Counted from the stretch's first letter, positions 34,246 through 46,600 are shown. The stretch is 64,000 bases of DNA from Diphasiastrum complanatum (GCA_029204225.1 CM055103.1:52679538-52743537); one strand, 5' to 3'. The notes: generated from the letters alone by a model not told the origin. Numbers and translations are program-made.

Positions 34246-35880
34246 TGTTGGAAATAGGTGATAATGCAATAATGACAAGTTAAAGCTTGTGAACGACTTA
34301 TTGAGCGCAGCCAAAAATCTTATGACGGGTTTTGTGGCTTGTCCCTACCAAAAGCCACAATAATTAATTAGTTATTTAATTGAAATTTTTTCCCACCCAG
34401 CTCATTGGGTTTTGGATTTATTTAGCAGTAGCGACACTACGAACAAATTTTTTGTTCAGAAAGGTAGACAGACATTTTGCTGCAATAGATTTAGATTCTA
34501 ATTTAGTTGAATTTGTAAAAATGACAATGAAATCTCTCTCAGTGTTGTCAAATGAGTTGGCTGTTGAATAAGGTGCCACTTGTTTCTACTGAGGCTCCTC
34601 CAGAGAAAGAAAAAGATGTCAATGACATTCATGATATTTGGATGTAATGAATTCTCTTTTATTATTAAAAAATTTGTGCCCATAATTTTTTGAGAATTAG
34701 TGTCTTGAAATCTTTTCGATTAATTTAATATTTTTAAATTTGTCTGTAGTAAAAAAATCATAATAGCCCGTTGCAATTGTAGTTTTGATCATGGTTATTA
34801 ATGTTAAACTTTAAAAATGGATATTTTTATTTTTGAGAATCTATGAAATTGTTAAATTCATATTATTGAGAAAATGCTAAATATTATTTGATTTGATTAG
34901 ATCAAAATTTTAATTTTTTAATTTTTTGACTTGTTTCTATATTGTTAGAGATTTAGAGAGAGAGAGAGAGAGAGACAGAGAGTCTTTTCAAAATGATTTC
35001 AATTTTTTCAAAAATCATATAATCTCGATTGATGTTAAATAATCTCATTTGCAATCATTTAATGTTTAGATATTCAATAAACTTACAGAGATATTTGAAA
35101 TATTAGTAGAGATTTTTAAAATATCAAAATTTGAAAAATGCTGATTAAAATTTTAGCAATAACTTTAGACAAATAAATTTTTTATTATTCCAGTGGTTGT
35201 GTGACTAATGATTTTATTTTAAATAGCATTATTATTTAATATCAAAGTTCTAGGTGTTGTGATACGGCACCTAGTACGGCACGGGTGTCTTGCACCCACA
35301 GCACCTATTTTTTTTTTAAACTTAAGTCATTTTTCGTGAAAAATACTAAAAAAAAAAAATTAAAATAGGTGTCGTACAACGGCACGTGTGTCGTGGTACG
35401 ACACCCATGCCATGGGGTACTCTATTTAATATATACTAAGTTGCAGTTATTAATCATGATCTATTAATATAAAAAATATGATAGTTTTTTAGTATTACAA
35501 TGTATTTTTTTGAAGCATTTTAATATATTGACATTTTCTAGATATATATTTTATATCTAGATAAAAAATAAAATAAAAAAGTAAAAAGAAGTAAAAAAGT
35601 AAAATAAAAAGTAAAAAAGTAAAAGCATTCTCTCCAAATTAACCTTTGTATATTTTGTCTCTCAATCAACCAAGCATTCTCACTCTCTCTCTCTCTCTCT
35701 CTCTAGATATACATATATATGTAGGTAGGTGGGGTTATTTTTTGATGTTCTAGATGGAAACCTTATCAATGTTTAGAATATTAGCTTACAAATTCTGAAT
35801 AAAGATAAAAGACTACTACGCCTTTTTACTGAAAAAACCGTGGAATTGTTGAAAGAGTCTAAGAAAATTTGGAGTAGAAA
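34246..35880. other. AT-rich region without genes; LTR remnant and simple repeats
   Basis: The first few hundred bases should be the LTR of the minus-strand copia. The rest is strongly AT-rich with a (GA)n run at 34955-34975, A-rich AAAAAGTAAAA runs at 35570-35630 and a (CT)n run at 35680-35704. No protein-like reading was found. Confidence 0.45.
35258..35412. repeat. Two small inverted-repeat (hairpin) motifs
   Basis: GGTGTCGTAC and GTACGACACC form 10-bp arms within about 35367-35410. A related half-palindromic stretch (GGTGTTGTGATACGGCACC, then GGTGTCTTGCACCC) sits at about 35258-35300. It could be the end of a small inverted-repeat transposon. Confidence 0.4.
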
Positions 35881-35887
35881 AGAGAGG

Positions 35888-36290
35888 CTAAAAAATATCA
35901 AGACAATACAGAATCTTGCAAAAAGAATAACCGGGTTTTTTTTTTGGGAGATGGATCCCCACTAGAACATTGACTTGGTAGTATATACAGATTGCAAAAT
36001 GAATAACGTCCAGGTTTCTCTTTTGGGAGTTGGATGAATAATCAGGTTTCTCTTTGGGGAGTTGGATCTCCACTAGGACATTGACTTGGCAGTATACTGT
36101 CAAAAGCAATAGTGTAGTATCAGTAGCTTCTCTGTCTCAATATGATACATTCTTTAATATACATCACTGCTCAATTGTTAGCTTTTTCCCTTTTTAATTT
36201 GTCGTCCAGATATCTGGCAGCCGATTATGGGTCATAGGTTTTGATCAAACACAACAATTTAAGAAGATTCTGATATCGTTCGAAAAATTG
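35888..36290 (+). repeat. Third copy of the dispersed repeat found upstream of the dioxygenase
   Basis: Shares CAGATTGCAAAA, TTTTGGGAGTTGG, CTCCACTAGRACATTGACTTGGCAGT, GCAATAGTGTA and TTTGATCAAA...AATTTAAGAAGATT with 49740-49950 and 4430-4640. Part of the unit is repeated within this copy (about 35920-36000 and 36020-36100). No gene is nearby. Confidence 0.6.
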
Positions 36291-36639
36291 CCCTTCGGTA
36301 AGTGGTTCGGGAAAGTCCACTTTAAATCTTGATGGCCCTCTTGACCACGTCGTGCTACTCATGCCAATGGAAGATTTCCAAACCTCTAGGAGTATGGTCC
36401 AAGGGGCCGAATCCGTTTTACTAGCGACATTCATTAGGATGCTGGTACAACTTCTATCATGGTTGATTAGCACACCAGCCTACTAGGTGCGAAGGTGATT
36501 CAGAACCAAGCACTGTGAGAGATCTGGTGTGGTTCTACACAACCTAATACTCTAGCAAGTATAAAATGAGACTCATTGGTGTTGGATTTTAATGCTCAGG
36601 ACTAAATCCACAAGGTAATGAGCATCCTGAAAATCTGTC

Positions 36640-36875
36640 GAAGTTTGACTCCATCGACTTCGAGTTCAACATCAACTCATTCGACTCACTTGACACTCGA
36701 CTCCATCGACTGACTTGACTCTCGACTTACCCGACTCCATTGACTTACTCTCGACTTACCTGACTCCATCGACGCTCGACTCCATCGACTCTCGACTCTC
36801 GACTCCATCAACTCCATCGGCTCTCGACTCCATTGACTCCATCGACTCACTCGATTAAATCAACTCCCTCCTCAA
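36640..36875. repeat. Minisatellite built on GACTCCATC / GACTCTC
   Basis: A dense array of short variants such as CGACTCCATCGACT, CGACTCTCGACT and TTGACTCTCGACTTACC. Units of 6-13 bases are mixed, so the period is irregular. No coding frame is evident. Bases 36291-36640 and 36875-37083 hold no supported gene. Confidence 0.8.
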
Positions 36876-37082
36876 GTCAGATAAGTTCGATATAGGGAAA
36901 AGGTCGATCCATGAACTGCCAGTCGATTCCAACCCATGTCACGATCAGAAGGACGATGTTGACAGTCCACCTACTTGTACATAGATTTACTATTTACAAG
37001 AATGTCTATCTACTATAGGACGTCTCTAGTAAATTAAGTAGATTCAAACTTATAATCTCAAGTACTAATCACTGAATTGCAA

Positions 37083-37195
37083 TGTTACATACCTATGTAG
37101 CTAGCAGTACTTCAGACCTCTATTAGTCCATTTGGTGTTGGGGGCTAAATGGCAAGGTACCCTTAAGATTAAGGGTATGTACCCTTAGATAAGGA
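37083..37195 (+). mobile_element. Gypsy 5' LTR, first 113 bp
   Basis: Begins TGTTACATAC and matches, in the same orientation, the start of the 3' LTR at 43977-44095. It stops at GATAAGGA, where an inverted segment starts. It is interpreted as the start of the 5' LTR left in place by an internal inversion of the element. Confidence 0.7.
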
Positions 37196-37960
37196 GCTTC
37201 AGCTTTATCATTGCCACCATGATGGTTTTTAAAGTTTTTCTTGGTTTTCTTAGGATTGTTGGAATTGGGATGTGTTTCATTAACAACTTCCCTATCCTTC
37301 CTCTTAAATTGAAAACCTTTTTTCTGTTCATTAGGTTGTTCCTAAGTGGCTTAGGTGTGTCATCAAAGTATTTTGCAGCCCTAATAGCATCTTCTAGGGC
37401 TTTTGGATGGTTCCTACGAACATCCACTTGATAATCTTTTGGTAACCAATCAATAAATGTTAACATTTGTACCTTAGGTGGAATATCACTATAAAGTGGA
37501 TTCAAGTACTCATGAAAATCTTGAATAAATTGTCCTAAACCTTTATTCATGGTCAGATGACTCAACTTTTGGAAGTGTTCATAGTCATCTAAAAGTGGTT
37601 GAAAATAATCCCTAAAAAGCTTGCAAAAATCATCCCATGTACAAGGTTGATTGCCCTTTGCAACTAAGTCATCCCACCAAACTAAGGCTCTTCCTTCAAG
37701 GAACATGGTGACAGTGGATAGTTAACTTCTCAGATTCAGAGAATTGGTTCATGGAAAAGTACTTGTTCCAAACATTCAGCCAAGAACTTACCACTTGTAA
37801 GTTCCTATCTTTCTTCTTCCCCTTAAACACTTTTACAGGAGGTGGAACTACATGCTTCTTCTGATTGGCTAACCTAGACTCTAAGTCTTGGTTTCTTTGA
37901 TTAGTTTCAAGAAGCTGCTTATTAGAGGCTTGAATTTGTTAATATAAAAGTTCAAGAGCT
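37196..37960 (-). pseudogene. Ty3/gypsy gag (inside the inverted segment)
   Basis: The minus strand reads an N-terminal helical part (LLETNQRNQDLESRLANQKK, 37960-37720, with one stop near 37706). The retrotransposon gag core follows: FLEGRALVWWDDL, WDDFCKLFRDYFQP and YSDIPPKVQMLTFIDWLP. It ends at the inversion breakpoint before its zinc knuckle. The matching knuckle lies on the plus strand at 40007. Confidence 0.8.
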
Positions 37961-39054
37961 TGTGCCACATGGATGGGTTTGATAGATCAAATGTTGGGTT
38001 TTCATTGGTTTGATTCATTGGGGTTGCTTGTGTGTTTTCCTATTATGCAAATACAACAACAAGTGCTCAAATTAGAATGATAGAAATGCTTCAATTGTTA
38101 CATCCAATGCAAATAAAAAGTATTTACTTCTATTCATTCAATCTTATTGTCTGTAAGCTCAATCCAAGCCTACTATTTGCAAGCTTAATCCAAGCTAAAG
38201 AGAAAAACAACTACAAGCTACATTTGCCTTAATCAAAAGCAATAATGAAAACCAAATCTTTATGTAAACTTTAATTAACTAGTCCAAGCTAATGTTTACA
38301 TAAAGTTCCCATTCTCATTCCAATTCCATATGTCATTTCAAAGGCAACCAAACTTTTCACATTTCTCACTATTCTAGATTTCCAAAACCAAGAAACTAGT
38401 GTCTAAAAATGGATAACTAATGAAACTTTGTGAAAACTTCAAATTTTAGATTTGATTTTCAAATTTACAGGTCTGCAAATCAGAACTTCAAAATGACAAA
38501 AAAATAGAATTTCAAAACTTGTTTTATGCACAAAGTTACACTATCATTCCTTCCTACATTGCTATCTTCATGAAACTAGGAGATAAAAAGGTGTAACTAA
38601 TGAAGTTTCAATGAAAAGTTCACTTTTTAGATCTGATTTTCAGATTTACAGGTCTAAAAAAAAGAACATCAAAATGAAAATCAGAACTTCAAACACTTCA
38701 TTTATGCCAAAAAAAACGCTAGTTTTGATCAAAACACATAGCTAGAATCAATCTTTTTGCAAAAAAAAGTTTGTGTATCTAGAGGAAGACTTCCTCTAAC
38801 CACCCCACAAATTTTTTTTCAGAACTTTTAAAAACCCAAAGCCCACTTTAAAACTTCTCTAACGTGATAAAAAATCAGCCCCTAAACAATTCTATAAGCA
38901 TCACTACTCTCTTTCTAAGAGAACTAGATTCATTGAGTACTTCAACTACAAGCTTCCTACAACTAGAAAAGCCTATAATCTTTCCCAAAAAAAATTTAGT
39001 TGGTGATCTTAATAGAACTTGAAGAAGGTTAGAAAGGTTACCATCCTTTGTCTA
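37961..39054 (-). other. Untranslated leader of the gypsy element (inverted segment)
   Basis: No gene. It contains a pair of diverged direct repeats (about 38380-38500 and 38570-38700, both with GATTTTCARATTTACAGGTCT). It lies between the primer site and gag, as expected for a long leader. Confidence 0.5.
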
Positions 39055-39066
39055 GATCTGATACCA
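39055..39066 (-). other. Primer-binding site of the gypsy element
   Basis: The minus strand reads TGGTATCAGATC, the Met-tRNA type, directly after the LTR. It is in the orientation of the inverted segment. Confidence 0.65.
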
Positions 39067-40006
39067 CTTTTACAAGTAGAAGTGAGGAAGTCCTCCAAAT
39101 CCAAGGTAGAGCCTCCAAATGTCCTATAGGCAATCTGCAAGCTTCAAAATGCTCCCCAACTCCAAGCTAGGATGCCTCCACCTGCAAGTAAGGATCTGCA
39201 AGCCTCCAAGGATCTCTCCTTCATCTGTGTCCCTACTCTTTAAACACAAAGATAGATAACAAACTGGCCTCAAGTATTCACCACCCAACCATAGCTAGAT
39301 CCAAGCTCCAAGCAAGACCTATCCAACAACCCCTTGCTAACCATAAACAAATCACAAGCATACCACAACATTCCATAGCATACTCAAGATCCAGTCCCTA
39401 CTTATGTCCCATACCATAAGGAATATCCAAACCTCAAGCATACTACCACAAGAAATCACTCTAGACACTAGTAGCAACACTAGAGCATAAGCAAAGCAAA
39501 CAAGAGAGATCTCTCCCCCCCAATGGGCGCCCTACTACCCTCATATAGATGGCCCATGGACCCCTCCAATGCACTATGGAGTTCCATGCTCATCCAATGA
39601 CAGAGAGAGAAGCCTAGGGGAGATAAAGAATCTCCAAGAGCCTCCATAGGCTTATGGAATATCAAGAGACTTCTTCCAAAACCTATGACTCTTTGAATGC
39701 CTTTCTTGTGGGAGTTGGGAACTCAATGGACACTTTAGAAGGGCGCCCTCCTACTAGGTCCCATTGCCCAAGTTGTGCAAGTATACTCTGGTCCTAGACC
39801 AATAAAGTGATATGGTTCAAGGTTGAGGTCCAAGGTTTAGAAAAATAGTCATTCAATGACTTTCTAACGCCTCTCTAGGTTCCATACCTCCATCCAAGGT
39901 ATAGACACCTACCTGTCCTTAACCAAGGACACTAGTATCTTAATCTAAGGCACCTACCCTTAATACTAAGGGTACCCCTTATCCAAGGGTCACGTGACTC
40001 CATACC
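39067..40006 (-). mobile_element. Gypsy 5' LTR, main part, inverted
   Basis: The stretch from 40006 down matches the 3' LTR at about 44120-44332 from GGTATGGAGTCACGTGACCC onward, then continues through a TATA-like CTATATGAGG near 39545 to the primer site. It lacks the first ~145 bp of the LTR, most of which remains at 37083-37195. A full LTR would therefore be roughly 1.0-1.1 kb. Confidence 0.7.
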
Positions 40007-43000
40007 GCTTCAAGTGCAATGGTGAGGGTCACCTTGCATGTGATTGTGTCAAAAAACAAGCTTCAACCTCATGTAATGTATCTCGAAGTAATGAGATGGA
40101 TGTTTGTTTTCTTAGTTCTTTAGTTTTCGGTCCGAATGACCTTATTTGAATTAAAGGTAAAGTTAATGATCAAGCTGTTAATGTTCTTTTTGACACGGGA
40201 TCCACTCATAACTTTATTAATGTAGATTTGGTGCAGACGCTAAACCTTCCTACCAGAAAAAGTGAGAAAAAATACCGTGTGACAATGGCATTGGGAAGTA
40301 ATTTCGATTTGATGGATTTTATTGTTCCTGATGTAGAATTGCACATTCAGGATTATTCTGAAAAACTAGAACTCCATGCTGTTCAATTAGCTAATGTAGA
40401 TATTGTTCTTGGGCAACAATGGCATTTTGATAAGAACAAGTCATTAAGAATTGATTTTGTTGAGAAATCTTTATCTTTTATGCATGAGAATTCTTTAATT
40501 AAGATCAAGGCTAGTTTAAGTGTTGACATTAAAAATGTTGACCCTTATTCTAAAGAGGAACTTAATTCTATTATGAAGAATTCTGATTTTAAAATTTATT
40601 TATGTTTTCATAATAATATCATTTATTGCAATGATGAAGAACTTAACATAAATGCCATGAATATACCCAGTGAGAATACTACAGAATTTGAAGCCTATAA
40701 TGAACTTAGGCCGGAATTCAATGATGTTTTTTTAGACCTTCCTATAGGTTTACCACCAGAAAGGACAGTTGATCATAAAATTGACCTAATACTTGGAGCA
40801 ATTTCAATCGCACAGCGTCCTTATAGGATGAGTGCATCGGAAGAGACTAAGGTAAATAAGCAATTACATGATTACCTGAAAAAGGAGTGGGTACAACCTA
40901 GTAAGTCTCCTTGGGCATCACCAATGGTCCTGGTGGCCAAGAAGGATGGGACTATAAGGTTTTGCGTCGACTATAAGAAATTGAACAAGGTAACCGTTAA
41001 GAATAGATATCCACTACCGCAGAGGGATGATCTAATAAACTATCTTGGTGGTATTGGGTACTTTAACAAGATAGATCTAAGATCGAGCTACCATCAGATA
41101 CGCATTAAGGCAGAAGATATATCAAAAACCGGGTTTCAAACTCGCTTTGGTCACTAGGAATTTTTGGTGTTGCCTTTTGGTTTGACCAATGCACCGGCAA
41201 CTTTCCAACAAATGATGAACGATTTGTTCAGGCCATATTTGGGAAGATTCGTAGTGGTATTTTTAGATGATATCCTATTGTTCAGTAAGACTTTGGCGGA
41301 ACATAAAGAGCATCTTAGGATTGTCTTGGAATTCTAAGAAGGGAAAAGCTCTTTGCTAAGGAGTCTAAGTGTGACTTTTTTACTAAAGAATTGTCCTACT
41401 TGGGGCATAAGATTTTCGAACGGGGGGTGGAGATTGAGGCAGATCGTATCCAGAGGGTTATTGATTGGCCTATTCTCACCACAGTTTAGGAAATCAAGTC
41501 TTTCTTGGGGTTTGTGGGATTTTTCCATCGGCATATTCCCCAATTTGCTCGATTGGCATTTCCCCTTACCCAGGCCTTGAAAGGCTATAAGAAACTAAGC
41601 CGGAGGGATAAGAGTCCACTAGTGGTGTGGATGGAGGATATGAATAATTGTTTTGAGTTGCTTAAAAAAAGTGTCACTTCGGCACCAATACTAATCATTG
41701 GCGATCCTAATAAGACTTTTGTGATTAGAACCGATACTAGTGATTATGCTATTGGAGCTGTTTTGATGCAAGATGGACATCTTGTGGATTATGAAAGCAA
41801 GAAACTCAATCCTGTTCAGTCTAGGTATTGTACCTATGAGAAGAAATAGTTTGGAATTGTTCATTCCTTGAAAATTTGACGACATTATTTGTATGGAGCC
41901 AGATTTGAAGTTTTGATGGATCATTAGACTCTTCAATATTTCTGTGATGCTACAGATTTAAAGGGAAGACAAGCTTGGGATGAGCTGATGCAAATCTTTG
42001 ACTTTTCTATACGTTATTGTAAAGGAAGTCAAAATACTCTAGCAGATGCTTTGAGTCGGTTACCGGTTATTAATCAGTTGTGCTTTACTTTTATAGAACT
42101 GGAGTTGTTTCAGTCTCTTCAAGGACTATATGAGTCCAATCCTTTTTTTGGAAAGTATTGGCAACAAGTACTTTCGGGGGTCGATTCAGGTTTGCAAGAT
42201 TCCTCAAATCAGAGAAATACTAAAACAGATTTCCTAATTCAAAACATGATTTTGTTTCGTAAAGGAAAGGTGTGTGTACCGGATAATGACACTGTAAGGG
42301 CCCAAATCTTGCATGAGTGTCATGATAGTCCATGTGCAGGACATCCGGGTATACAAAGAATACTTGACTTAGTTCAAAGGCAATTTTGGTGGCCTAAGAT
42401 GAAAAGTCAAGTAGAGGCCTATGTACTTAAATGCACTAAGTGCTAGTTAAATAAAGCAGAGAGGCTAAAAGCTAGTGGCCTATTACATCCTTTAGATATT
42501 CCTACCGGAAAGTGGGAAAGTATATCTATGGATTTTGTGGTCGGGCTTCCACGTACAGGGAAGGGCCACGATTCGGTTTGGGTCATTTTTGACAGACTTA
42601 CGAAATTTGCTCAATTTATCTCAACGAAGACTACTATTAAAGTTTCAGAACTAGCTCAACTGTTTGTTGAGAAGCTTTTTCGACTGTACGGGCTGCCATG
42701 CGATATTGTCAGTCACCGTGACCTAAAATTCACTGGGAATTTTTGGCAAGCAGTATTTGAAAAGTTGGAAACAACTTTAAGTTTGAGTTCTACACATCAT
42801 CCGGAATCAGACGGTCAAATAGAAAGGACCAATCAGACGACGGAGGATATGCTTTGAACATATGTGGGCCATCGGCTGTCTGATTGAGAACAATACCTTC
42901 CACTGGTGGAATTTGCATATAACAGTGCAAAACATTCAGTGACCGGATTCAGCCCTTTCATGCTTATGTATGGTTTTCAACCTCGACTACCAATTAGTGT

Positions 43001-43440
43001 TGGCATGAAAAACCTACGGGTGCAAGCCACAGCTGATTTTCGGACATGCAAAAAATGTTACAGCTGGCTAAAGATAGCATAAGAAGTGCCTAGGACAGGG
43101 CAAGACACTATGTTTATCTATCTTGAAAGCACAAGGTATTCATGGTCAACGACTGGGTGTTTTTTAGAGTCCCTAGTCACTCTAGGGGCTTGAAAACCAT
43201 TAAGCGTGCAAAGTTGGCGCCTAGGTATTGCGGTCCTTTTAAGGTTATCTAAGTAGAAAACAAGGTCATATACAAACTAGACCTTCCAGCTAATGTTGGA
43301 ATTCATCATGTTTTCCACGTTAGTCTGTTGAAACCCTTGTTGGGGGTTGGGGAGACCCTGGTCCCTGTGGAAGATCTATTGGAACTTCTTCGTGATGAGT
43401 CCGTGAGCATTAGAGGAGTTCTAAATCCAAAAAAGACCCT
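40007..43440 (+). pseudogene. Ty3/gypsy pol polyprotein (zinc knuckle to GPY-type module)
   Basis: A partial zinc knuckle (FKCNGEGHLACDC) at 40007 is followed by protease [12 protein letters not shown] (40185). Reverse transcriptase has [40 protein letters not shown] and [10 protein letters not shown] (40790-41330). RNase H spans about 41500-41980 (RTDTSDYAIGAVL, then ADALSRLP). The integrase zinc part is HECHDSPCAGHPG...KCTKC (42311-42446). The integrase core begins MDFVVGLPRTGKGHDS, with a second motif SHRDLKF where SDRD is usual and HHPESDGQIERTNQ (42528-42857). Post-core YGFQPRLPISV, RYCGPFKVI and HHVFHVSLLKP follow. Stops occur near 41156, 41336, 41850 and 42857. RT before integrase identifies gypsy. 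The Asp-to-His change in the integrase would be inactivating even without the stops. Confidence 0.88.
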
Positions 43441-43966
43441 TTGAAAAGATTCTTTTTATATTTTTTCTCAAATTTTTCTTACACATGGACCAATCAAAAC
43501 ACTCAAATTTGAAATCTACGTAATGTAACTTTTTGAGTCCACATTTTGATTCCATACTAAAAATGGCATAATTTTTTAGTGGTAAGTCTGAATTTAGCGG
43601 AGTTTGGTGCATTGCAAAGCGCTCGACAAAAGCTTTCCAATGATATGTTACATGACATACTTTTGAGCTATGATTAAAAAGTTATGGCAAGTCAAAAGTA
43701 TTAGTGTTATAATATTTTAATGATAAAAAAAGCATCTTGCACGAATTCTTAAAGGATCCTTTTGGAACTCAAAACTCCTCTAATGTGGACCACCTGAACC
43801 CGAGGCAATTGTTAATAGCCGGCAGAGGACTCTACGGAGTAGAGTGCTTCGAGAATTTTCAGTCAGGTGGAGGAGTAAATCAGAAGAGGAGGATACCTGG
43901 GAAAAGGAGACTGATCTCCAGAAGAATTTTCCAAATTTTTCCCTACAAGAAAAAATTTAAGTTTAT
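43441..43966 (+). other. 3' untranslated part of the gypsy element
   Basis: AT-rich sequence without a convincing gene between the end of pol and the polypurine tract. The open frame 43737-43994 runs through the tract into the LTR and is not protein-like. Confidence 0.5.
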
Positions 43967-43976
43967 GGGGAAGGAA
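43967..43976 (+). other. Polypurine tract
   Basis: GGGGAAGGAA lies immediately before the LTR start TGTTAC, the normal site for plus-strand priming. Confidence 0.7.
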
Positions 43977-44332
43977 TGTTACATACTTATGTAACTAGCA
44001 GTACTTCAGACCCCTATTAGTCCATTTAGTGTTGGGCGCTAAATGGCAAGGTACCTTTAGGATTAAGGGTATGTACCCTTAGATAAGGACAGACAAGTGA
44101 CTATACCTTAGTTGGAGGTATGGAGTCACGTGACCCTTGGATAAGGGGTACCCTTAGTATTAAGGGTAGGTGCCTTAGATTAAGATACTAGTGTCCTTGG
44201 TAAAGGGCAGGTAGGTGTCTATACCTTGGATGGAGGTATGGAACCTAGAGAGGTGTTATAAAGTCATTGGATGACTATTTTTCTAAACCTTGGGCCTCAA
44301 CCTTGAACCATATCACTTTATTGGTCTAGGAG
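43977..44332 (+). mobile_element. Gypsy 3' LTR, truncated
   Basis: Begins TGTTACATAC. It carries a chain of related short direct motifs (ACCCTTAGATAAGGA, ACCCTTGGATAAGGGG, ACCCTTAGTATTAAGGG). It is cut off near 44332 (TTGGTCTAGGA), where transposase-like copy B begins. Confidence 0.75.
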
Positions 44333-45910
44333 TAAGAAGCAAAAGTGACAAAGTTGCAAGGATATTCAAACTCTTTTAAAAGGAGGTTATCAAAATAGAA
44401 GAAATCGCGCATTCAAGTAAGCGTATTCTGATTTTTTGTAACTTGATCAATGACATATGGTTTTATTTCAGCTACTGTGATGTTCTGCTCACTATCTGGT
44501 TTTTTTGCAGATCTGCATTAGTAGATTATCAAAATATTAAGGAAAATGCTTCAATTGAAATGTCGTTGGACTCAATATTGACAGGCAAATCCACTGAGTG
44601 TATTGTGATGAACAATAGGAGTTCCAATGTAAAGAGCAAAATTGCAAAGTCTTTGATGTTGGACATTTAGAAAGTTTTAGATAAGACTATAGTTCAGGTG
44701 CCTGTGATTTTGCAGTAGTAGAGAAGCATATGAAACAATATTTTAACTTATTAGATAAGCTTTTAAACAAGTTCGAATTAGAAAAGTCTCTATCCCAAGG
44801 TAATATCACTTGAAGACATAGAGGAATACATTAAACATAGGTATGCATAAGATCATTGTTACCCCATTTCATGTTGAGGAAGTGTATGAAACTGATGGAA
44901 GATCAATATGTTCTAATTCATCAAACAACTTCTTTGTTGATTTAAATCACTTACTAACATACATGGTCACATTTTATGATAGTAATTTTTCTCATTATTA
45001 GATTAGATTCAATGGATAGTAAGAAATTTTATTTAACTAAGTTGGTTTCATTCTTTGGACAAGTACTGAAGGATAATCATGATATATTATCATAAATATT
45101 CTCTAGTACATCTTATCCTAGGATCATCAAGGACCATATGGACAAAGGATTTCTCAATGTTCCAGGAGTTGGAGACTTCAATGTTGAATGGCACTTAGCA
45201 GGTGATTTGAAACATTGAAATGCATGTATAATGTCTCTCACGGTGCTACATCTAAACATCCTTGTTTATACTACACGAAAATGGCGACAGATGTAACTAG
45301 AAGTAGAAGAATTACTAGAGAAAATGTAGATCCAAACTGGAAGTCAATATTACCTATTCCCTTGAAAAATGTGCGTGTTTGCACTCTTCATGCAGAAGTT
45401 AGGATAATAGAGAAGCTCGTTTATCTTCATATAGTTTTTGCATGGAATAGTAAGCCATCATCATCAGCGAAGGAAGCTATTTGTCGATTAGAAGATGTTT
45501 TATCGAAAGCAGGACTTCATAAAGGACATGTCAAAATAAGGGACTTCATAAGGGACATGTCAAAATACAGAAAGATGAAAAGTTTTCTAAAAGGTTAAGA
45601 AATATGCCTACTAAGCCAAGCATCGGAGGAGCAAAAGCACGTCGATTCCTATCAAACCATATTGATAAGGCTTCTAACATTCAACACTCAGTCTGGAAAG
45701 ATATCGTTGCTGCCACTCAAGACTCAGGGGTGATTGGCGAATCAAGATTATTGAAAGTTGATGTATGGAGGAAGCTTGATAGTATGATTAAAATATTAAG
45801 AAAAGAAATTTTTTTGATACTGATAAGAGAGCTCTACAAAAGACTTGTGTCAATTTTGTTGATGCAGTATCAAAAGCATGGAGAGAAGATCACATCACCC
45901 ATTACATGGT
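44333..45910 (+). pseudogene. Transposase-like gene, copy B (5'- and 3'-truncated)
   Basis: Starts inside the basic region that follows the coiled coil (compare 11957 onward). It retains GYQNRRNRAFK up to a GTAAGC donor at about 44418. The next exon starts SALVDYQNIKENAS after TTTTTTGCAG (about 44511) and runs to about 44670. The middle is degraded (44670-45060). From about 45060 it reads VLKDNHDILS, GDFNVEWHLAGD (Asp near 45203), CLYY (second Cys lost) and NVRVCTLHAEVRIIEK. KPSIGGAKARRFLSNH follows (45604-45905). The C-terminal exon with the GxE motif is absent because a copia gag fragment starts at 45911. Where both copies survive, introns and exon phases agree with copy A. Confidence 0.65.
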
Positions 45911-46600
45911 TAGTATCCTCAATATATCAGATACACAGATTGGACACATAGTTGAAGCTAAAATGTCAAAAGACGTTTGGGACATTTTGAACTCACTATA
46001 TGACGTGAGGGACGTAATTACTAAGTTACATCTACGAAGGAAATTCTTCACATTCAAGATGTCTATTGGTGATTCACTTCAGATTCACATTAACCAGTTT
46101 AAGAATCTCTTGTAACAGATGGCCATTGTCATCATAGATGATCAAGACGCAATTATGACATTGCTTTCAAGCTTGTCCTCTACATATGAGAACTGGGTGA
46201 TGATCATATCAACACACTCAGATTTAACTCTTACTATGTTGCTGCAAGAAGACAATCGAAGAAGTCAAGACACTTCGTCTACTTCCTCCCCTCAGGCTCT
46301 ATATGTCAACAAAGGCTCTAAACGACAAAAGCAGAAAAGCTCCAAGAAGGCTGCAACGACTCAAGGTCAAGAGCAATCATCAAATCCACAGTCAAAGAAG
46401 AAGATGTTTTGCAGGTAATAACCATGAGATCAAGAATTGTCGAAATCTCCAAGCAAAGAATGTAGCCAAGCAACCTGATCAACAAGCAAACACAGTCTCA
46501 TCATCTTTCCAAGTCGAAGTGGACGAAGGCGCATTCATGGTCAAAGATCAAAGCACATTTTTGGATGATTAATGGTTTCTTGATTCTGGAACAACTCAAA
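45911..46600 (+). pseudogene. Copia gag fragment
   Basis: Reads ISDTQIGHIVEAKMSKDVWD, LHLRRKFFTFKMSIGDS and TLLSSLSSTYENWVMI. A Ser/Lys-rich linker and half a zinc knuckle (NNHEIKNCRNL) follow, ending at a protease-like WFLDSGTTQK near 46585. One stop is at 46115 and a shift occurs near 46410. The start methionine and first part are missing. Confidence 0.75.

Noticed and set aside
40007-43440. Possible integrated plant pararetrovirus
   Set aside because: Integrase, Met-tRNA primer site, polypurine tract and LTRs show an LTR retrotransposon; no movement or coat-protein motifs were seen.
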